Source: Elusimicrobia bacterium RIFOXYB2_FULL_49_7
Lineage (GTDB): Bacteria > Fibrobacterota > OXYB2-FULL-49-7
Reading direction: 5' to 3'
Assembly: GCA_001800515.1 (NCBI GenBank)
Contig: MGVN01000189.1
Location: 5,816 to 32,063 of the forward strand
DNA length: 26,248 nt
Below are positions 23,870 to 26,248 of the stretch, in pieces. Every line of letters begins with the position of its first letter. Within the stretch, counting starts at the first letter, position 1. Made by a program: the position numbers and the translations under genes. The notes below the pieces were generated by a model, which saw only the letters and a list, made by a program, of their open reading frames with translations, searched no databases and was not told the origin of the DNA.

Positions 23870-23962
23870 CCCGGCATAGCCGGATAAGACTCTGTAAGTC
23901 GCCAACATCTTCGAAAAAAACGTATATGTTGGCAACACAGAGTCTAACGGTTCCAGAACGGG
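23870..23962. repeat. Long imperfect hairpin downstream of rpe
   Basis: AGACTCTGT (23887-23895) pairs with ACAGAGTCT (23937-23945), and inside it GCCAACAT (23901-23908) pairs with ATGTTGGC (23926-23933) across a 17-nt loop. Two more base pairs (GT/AC) join the two stems. Short outer arms CCG/CGG and CCCG/CGGG can extend it to about 93 nt. No T tract follows, so it is not a standard terminator. It may be a structured RNA, a bidirectional 3' structure or the remnant of a small mobile repeat. Confidence 0.5.
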
Positions 23963-24039
23963 ACAAACAAAAGATCTAATATATTATTTTTTAATTCGTG
24001 AAACCTTAAGCTTACACGTTTCATTAGTTTTGTCTTCAT
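23944..24039 (-). CDS. Candidate small ORF, 31 aa, with strong ribosome site
   Basis: On the minus strand GGAGG at about 24049-24053 lies some 8-9 nt before ATG 24039. The peptide has a basic N-half (MKTKLMKRVSLRFHELK) and a hydrophobic/aromatic end (LLFVPFWNR). Its stop at 23944-23946 touches the arm of the long hairpin. It could be a leader peptide, a small toxin-like peptide or chance. No homology can be claimed. Between it and the 40-aa ORF (24040-24159) I see only AT-rich sequence, including a TATAAT on the plus strand at 24099-24104. Confidence 0.35.
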   Translation of the reverse strand: MKTKLMKRVSLRFHELKNNILDLLFVPFWNR

Positions 24040-24159
24040 AATTCTTACCTCCGGTCTGAAATATTAAAGCAAAAGTTAGGCCTAATGTTTATAAAAGTTA
24101 TAATGAGGTAATAGTCTGTTTAATATCATATTGTTGCATGTAACTTCAAGTTAAGCGAT

Positions 24160-24282
24160 TCAGCGGATTTGCTGGTGCTTTTTGAACCATTTTTGTTTCA
24201 TCAAGTAGGCAAAAATGGGTTTACGTCCATCCAAAAAAAGTCGTTGATTAATGCTTTCTTTAACGGTTGGAGGTAATTTCAC
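24160..24282 (-). CDS. Candidate small ORF, 40 aa, coupled to the sigma-54 regulator
   Basis: GTG 24282-24280 overlaps the stop of the NtrC-like gene as GTGA, and the frame runs 40 codons to TGA 24162-24160. The peptide is basic and looks protein-like: PPTVKESINQRLFLDGRK, then PIFAYLMKQKWFKKHQQIR. The frame has a stop nine nt upstream of the GTG, so the overlap start is the only long option. There is no Shine-Dalgarno; initiation would depend on reinitiation after the regulator. An inverted repeat (24185-24195 with 24210-24221) lies inside it. It is a possible accessory peptide of the two-component system, or a remnant of a larger gene. Confidence 0.4.
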   Translation of the reverse strand: MKLPPTVKESINQRLFLDGRKPIFAYLMKQKWFKKHQQIR

Positions 24283-25631
24283 TGTTTTTCAATACCCAAC
24301 AGACGTATCTTGCGGTGCAGATTGGTTCGGTGGAGATCCAGCAGGCCCGCGGTTTTCGGAATATCCCATCCGTTCTGTTCGAGCTGAGTGCGGACATATT
24401 GTTTTTCCAATTCCAGCTTGGCTTCGTATAAAGGTCGTGACTGGATGAACAAGGAGACATGGGAATCCTGGCGCACTGCCGAAAAGGAAGAAAGATCAGA
24501 AAGGCCTATTTCCGTCTTATCGACCAGGATAGCGCATCGTTCCACCATATTGCGCAGTTCGCGGATATTGCCCCGAAAGACATGGCCGGACAGGGCGGAA
24601 AGCGCCTCATCGGAAAAGTGTTTTTCCGGCAGATTGTTTTCCAGACAATAAAGAGAAAGAAAATGACGGGCAAGGACCGAAATATCTTCCCGTCGTTCCG
24701 TTAGGTTAGGTGCACGGATGGGTATGACGTTCAACCGATAAAAGAGATCCTCCCGGAAACGACCCTCCTGGATCATCTCTTCCAAGTTACGGTGGGTGGC
24801 GGCAATGACCCGCACGTTAATCTTAATGGTTTTGAGGCCGCCGACGCGTTCAAATTCCCCTTCCTGGAGAACCCGCAGTACTTTGGTCTGAGTGTTCATA
24901 TCCATATCGCCCACCTCATCGAGAAAGAGCGTGCCTTCATGCGCTGCTTCGAATTTGCCGATTTTCTGATTCAACGCACCGGTAAAAGAGCCTTTTTCAT
25001 GACCGAAGAGCTCGGATTCGATAAGATGGACCGGAATAGCCGCACAGTTAATGCGGATGAAGGGATTTTGAGATCGGCTGCTCTGACGGTGTATCCAGTA
25101 AGCAATAAGCTCCTTACCCGTGCCTGATTCGCCGGTAATGAGGACCCGTCCTTCGGTGGGCGCCACTTTGGCAATATGGGTGCGGATGTCGTTCATCATA
25201 CGGCTGTGGCCGATCATTTTATACCGCTCATCTCCATCGTGGGAAAGGGCGCGGATTTTGTCCCGCTGGGCTTTCACTTGAAGTGCATGTCGGACCGTTT
25301 GTTTCACATCAATGAGGGTGAGGGGTTTCTGAAGAAAATGGTAGGCGCCCAATTTGATAGAGCGAATGGCCGCATCGATAGTGGCATGGCCTGAAATCAT
25401 CACCACTTCACAGTCGGTCTCTCCTTTCTTGATGCGTTCCAGGAGTTCGACGCCGTCTCCATCCGGAAGCCGGATGTCCAGGAGAACCACATCAGGCCTT
25501 TCCTCGCGAACTTGGACAAGCCCTTTGGCAGCGGATTCCGCGAGAACCACCTCATAGGATTCATCCTGAAGAATCTCACGCAAAGTTTTGCGGATGTTTT
25601 CTTCATCATCGATAATCAATATCTTGGCCAT
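24279..25631 (-). CDS. NtrC-family sigma-54-dependent response regulator
   Basis: This 450-aa protein has three domains. The receiver (1-120) carries D8/D9, phospho-acceptor D52, S80 and K102. The AAA+ sigma-54 activation domain (~138-370) has Walker A GESGTGKE at 167-174, the sigma-54 contact loop as GSFTGA at 214-219 (usual form GAFTGA) and Walker B LFLDEVGD to 242. An R-finger region RFREDLFYRL follows. The Fis-type helix-turn-helix (~413-448) has TAGLLDLHRTNLHRKI. Phosphorylated, it would drive transcription from -24/-12 promoters elsewhere. AAGGGAA precedes ATG 25631. It follows its kinase by 12 nt. Targets are unknown. Confidence 0.94.
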   Translation of the reverse strand: MAKILIIDDEENIRKTLREILQDESYEVVLAESAAKGLVQVREERPDVVLLDIRLPDGDGVELLERIKKGETDCEVVMISGHATIDAAIRSIKLGAYHFLQKPLTLIDVKQTVRHALQVKAQRDKIRALSHDGDERYKMIGHSRMMNDIRTHIAKVAPTEGRVLITGESGTGKELIAYWIHRQSSRSQNPFIRINCAAIPVHLIESELFGHEKGSFTGALNQKIGKFEAAHEGTLFLDEVGDMDMNTQTKVLRVLQEGEFERVGGLKTIKINVRVIAATHRNLEEMIQEGRFREDLFYRLNVIPIRAPNLTERREDISVLARHFLSLYCLENNLPEKHFSDEALSALSGHVFRGNIRELRNMVERCAILVDKTEIGLSDLSSFSAVRQDSHVSLFIQSRPLYEAKLELEKQYVRTQLEQNGWDIPKTAGLLDLHRTNLHRKIRLLGIEKQ

Positions 25632-25643
25632 ACGGTTCCCTTT

Positions 25644-26248
25644 CTATGTTTCAGCCGTCTTGAATTCCAGGGTGAATAAACTTCCTTTCTCTTCGCTGCT
25701 TTCGCAGAAAATACGGCCGCCATTGACATTGACAATACGCTCTGTCAAAGGCAGACCCAGCCCGCTTCCCTGCGGTTTGGTGGTAAAGTAGGGTTGAAAG
25801 AGTTGTTTGCGGTTTTCTTCACTGATGCCGCATCCGTTGTCCTGTACGGAGAGACGAATCCTATTGTCCTCCCTGGCGGTGGTCAGGATAATACGCCCGC
25901 GTTGCCCGTTTTTTTCGAAGGACTGGGCTGCATTCTTGAGGAGATTGCCCAATGCTTGGCGCATCTGGCCGCGATCCAGAGGCAACAAAGGAAGTGCCGG
26001 ACAAAGGCGGAGGTCCAGATCATAATCCGGATGCTTGTACAGTGTTGTACACTCTTCTGCGATGCTGTTGAGAGACTCCAGTTTGAGCATCGGGTCCGGA
26101 AACTTGGCATATTGGTGAAAGGCATTAACTAATCTTTCAAGGTTGGCTATCTCCGACAATATGGTTTGGGTGGTACTCTGGATGACTTCCGGGAAATCAG
26201 GGCTCTTGCCCAGGAATTTTTCGTACAATCGTTCAGTGGAGAGACGGA
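25644..26248 (-). CDS. NtrY/NtrB-like sensor histidine kinase, C-terminal part
   Basis: The frame is open to the window edge, so the N-terminus (sensor, membrane part and phospho-His) lies outside; the TTG at 26228 is not a real start. Seen is the second HisKA helix, QLSTERL-like at the edge then LERLVNAFHQYAKFP, typical of NtrY-type kinases. A complete HATPase domain follows: N box GNLLKNAAQSFE, DNGCGI, FQPYFTTK and GSGLGLPL. It ends 12 nt before the sigma-54 regulator, its likely partner. Confidence 0.9.
   Translation of the reverse strand, partial: RLSTERLYEKFLGKSPDFPEVIQSTTQTILSEIANLERLVNAFHQYAKFPDPMLKLESLNSIAEECTTLYKHPDYDLDLRLCPALPLLPLDRGQMRQALGNLLKNAAQSFEKNGQRGRIILTTAREDNRIRLSVQDNGCGISEENRKQLFQPYFTTKPQGSGLGLPLTERIVNVNGGRIFCESSEEKGSLFTLEFKTAET

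Noticed and set aside
23942..24081. Possible integron attC site (GTCTAAC at 23942 and GTTAGGC at 24075-24081, about 140 bp apart).
   Set aside because: The interval lacks the paired L-box arms and symmetric pairing, and there is no integrase or cassette array.
24185..24221. Inverted repeat AACCATTTTTG / CAAAAATGGGTT as a terminator.
   Set aside because: No T tract on either strand, a one-base bulge, and it lies inside the candidate 40-aa ORF.

Overview
The window looks like a chromosomal segment of an uncultured, probably anaerobic or oxygen-tolerant Gram-negative bacterium. GC is roughly 50% and genes are densely packed, with many ATGA/GTGA stop-start overlaps. No phage, transposase, CRISPR, rRNA or tRNA gene was seen. 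Taxonomy is tentative. The MetRS uses a KVSTS rather than KMSKS loop, as I recall from Bacteroidetes and relatives, so an FCB-like lineage is possible. Desulfoferrodoxin, ferritin and a rubrerythrin-like protein point to a life at low oxygen with occasional oxygen stress.

Layout, left to right. (1) 1-1624: a truncated GT-C type membrane glycosyltransferase (minus) diverges from an amidohydrolase (plus), which seems to be translated by coupling to a 10-codon upstream ORF. (2) 1737-7067 plus: ricT - metG - CTP-dependent polyprenol/dolichol-kinase-like membrane enzyme - large exported TPR protein, mostly overlapping. (3) 7144-9977 plus: a four-gene signalling unit of small membrane protein - PAS histidine kinase - response regulator with an RsbW-like ATPase output domain - small membrane protein. 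(4) 14483-9978 minus: Cu/Zn-type SO_0444 permease with a fused HMA domain - rubrerythrin-like protein with an extra N-terminal domain - unknown 173-aa protein - pgl - zwf, so that NADPH production is linked to metal/oxygen defence. (5) 14741-15693 plus: ferritin and desulfoferrodoxin, ending in a clear hairpin terminator. (6) 15806-19089 plus: SLOG-like protein - SAM methyltransferase - PTS enzyme I. (7) 23013-19107 minus: gnd - SDR (mannonate oxidoreductase-like) - LarA-type nickel enzyme - YciH/SUI1. (8) 23181-23852 plus: rpe behind a near-consensus sigma-70 promoter. (9) 23853-24282: a structured region with no long ORF, holding a long imperfect hairpin and two candidate small ORFs on the minus strand. 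(10) 26248-24279 minus: NtrY/NtrB-like sensor kinase (truncated by the window edge) and NtrC-type sigma-54 activator.

Together zwf, pgl, gnd and rpe give the oxidative pentose phosphate pathway through to xylulose 5-phosphate, split between two loci. The NADPH it makes could feed the peroxide/superoxide-reducing and iron-storage proteins encoded next to it. The most unusual items are the REC-RsbW-like signalling unit with its two small membrane proteins, the fused rubrerythrin-like gene with a strong internal ribosome binding site, the coupled leader ORF, the atypical G6PDH signature, and the two small ORFs downstream of the NtrC-like gene.
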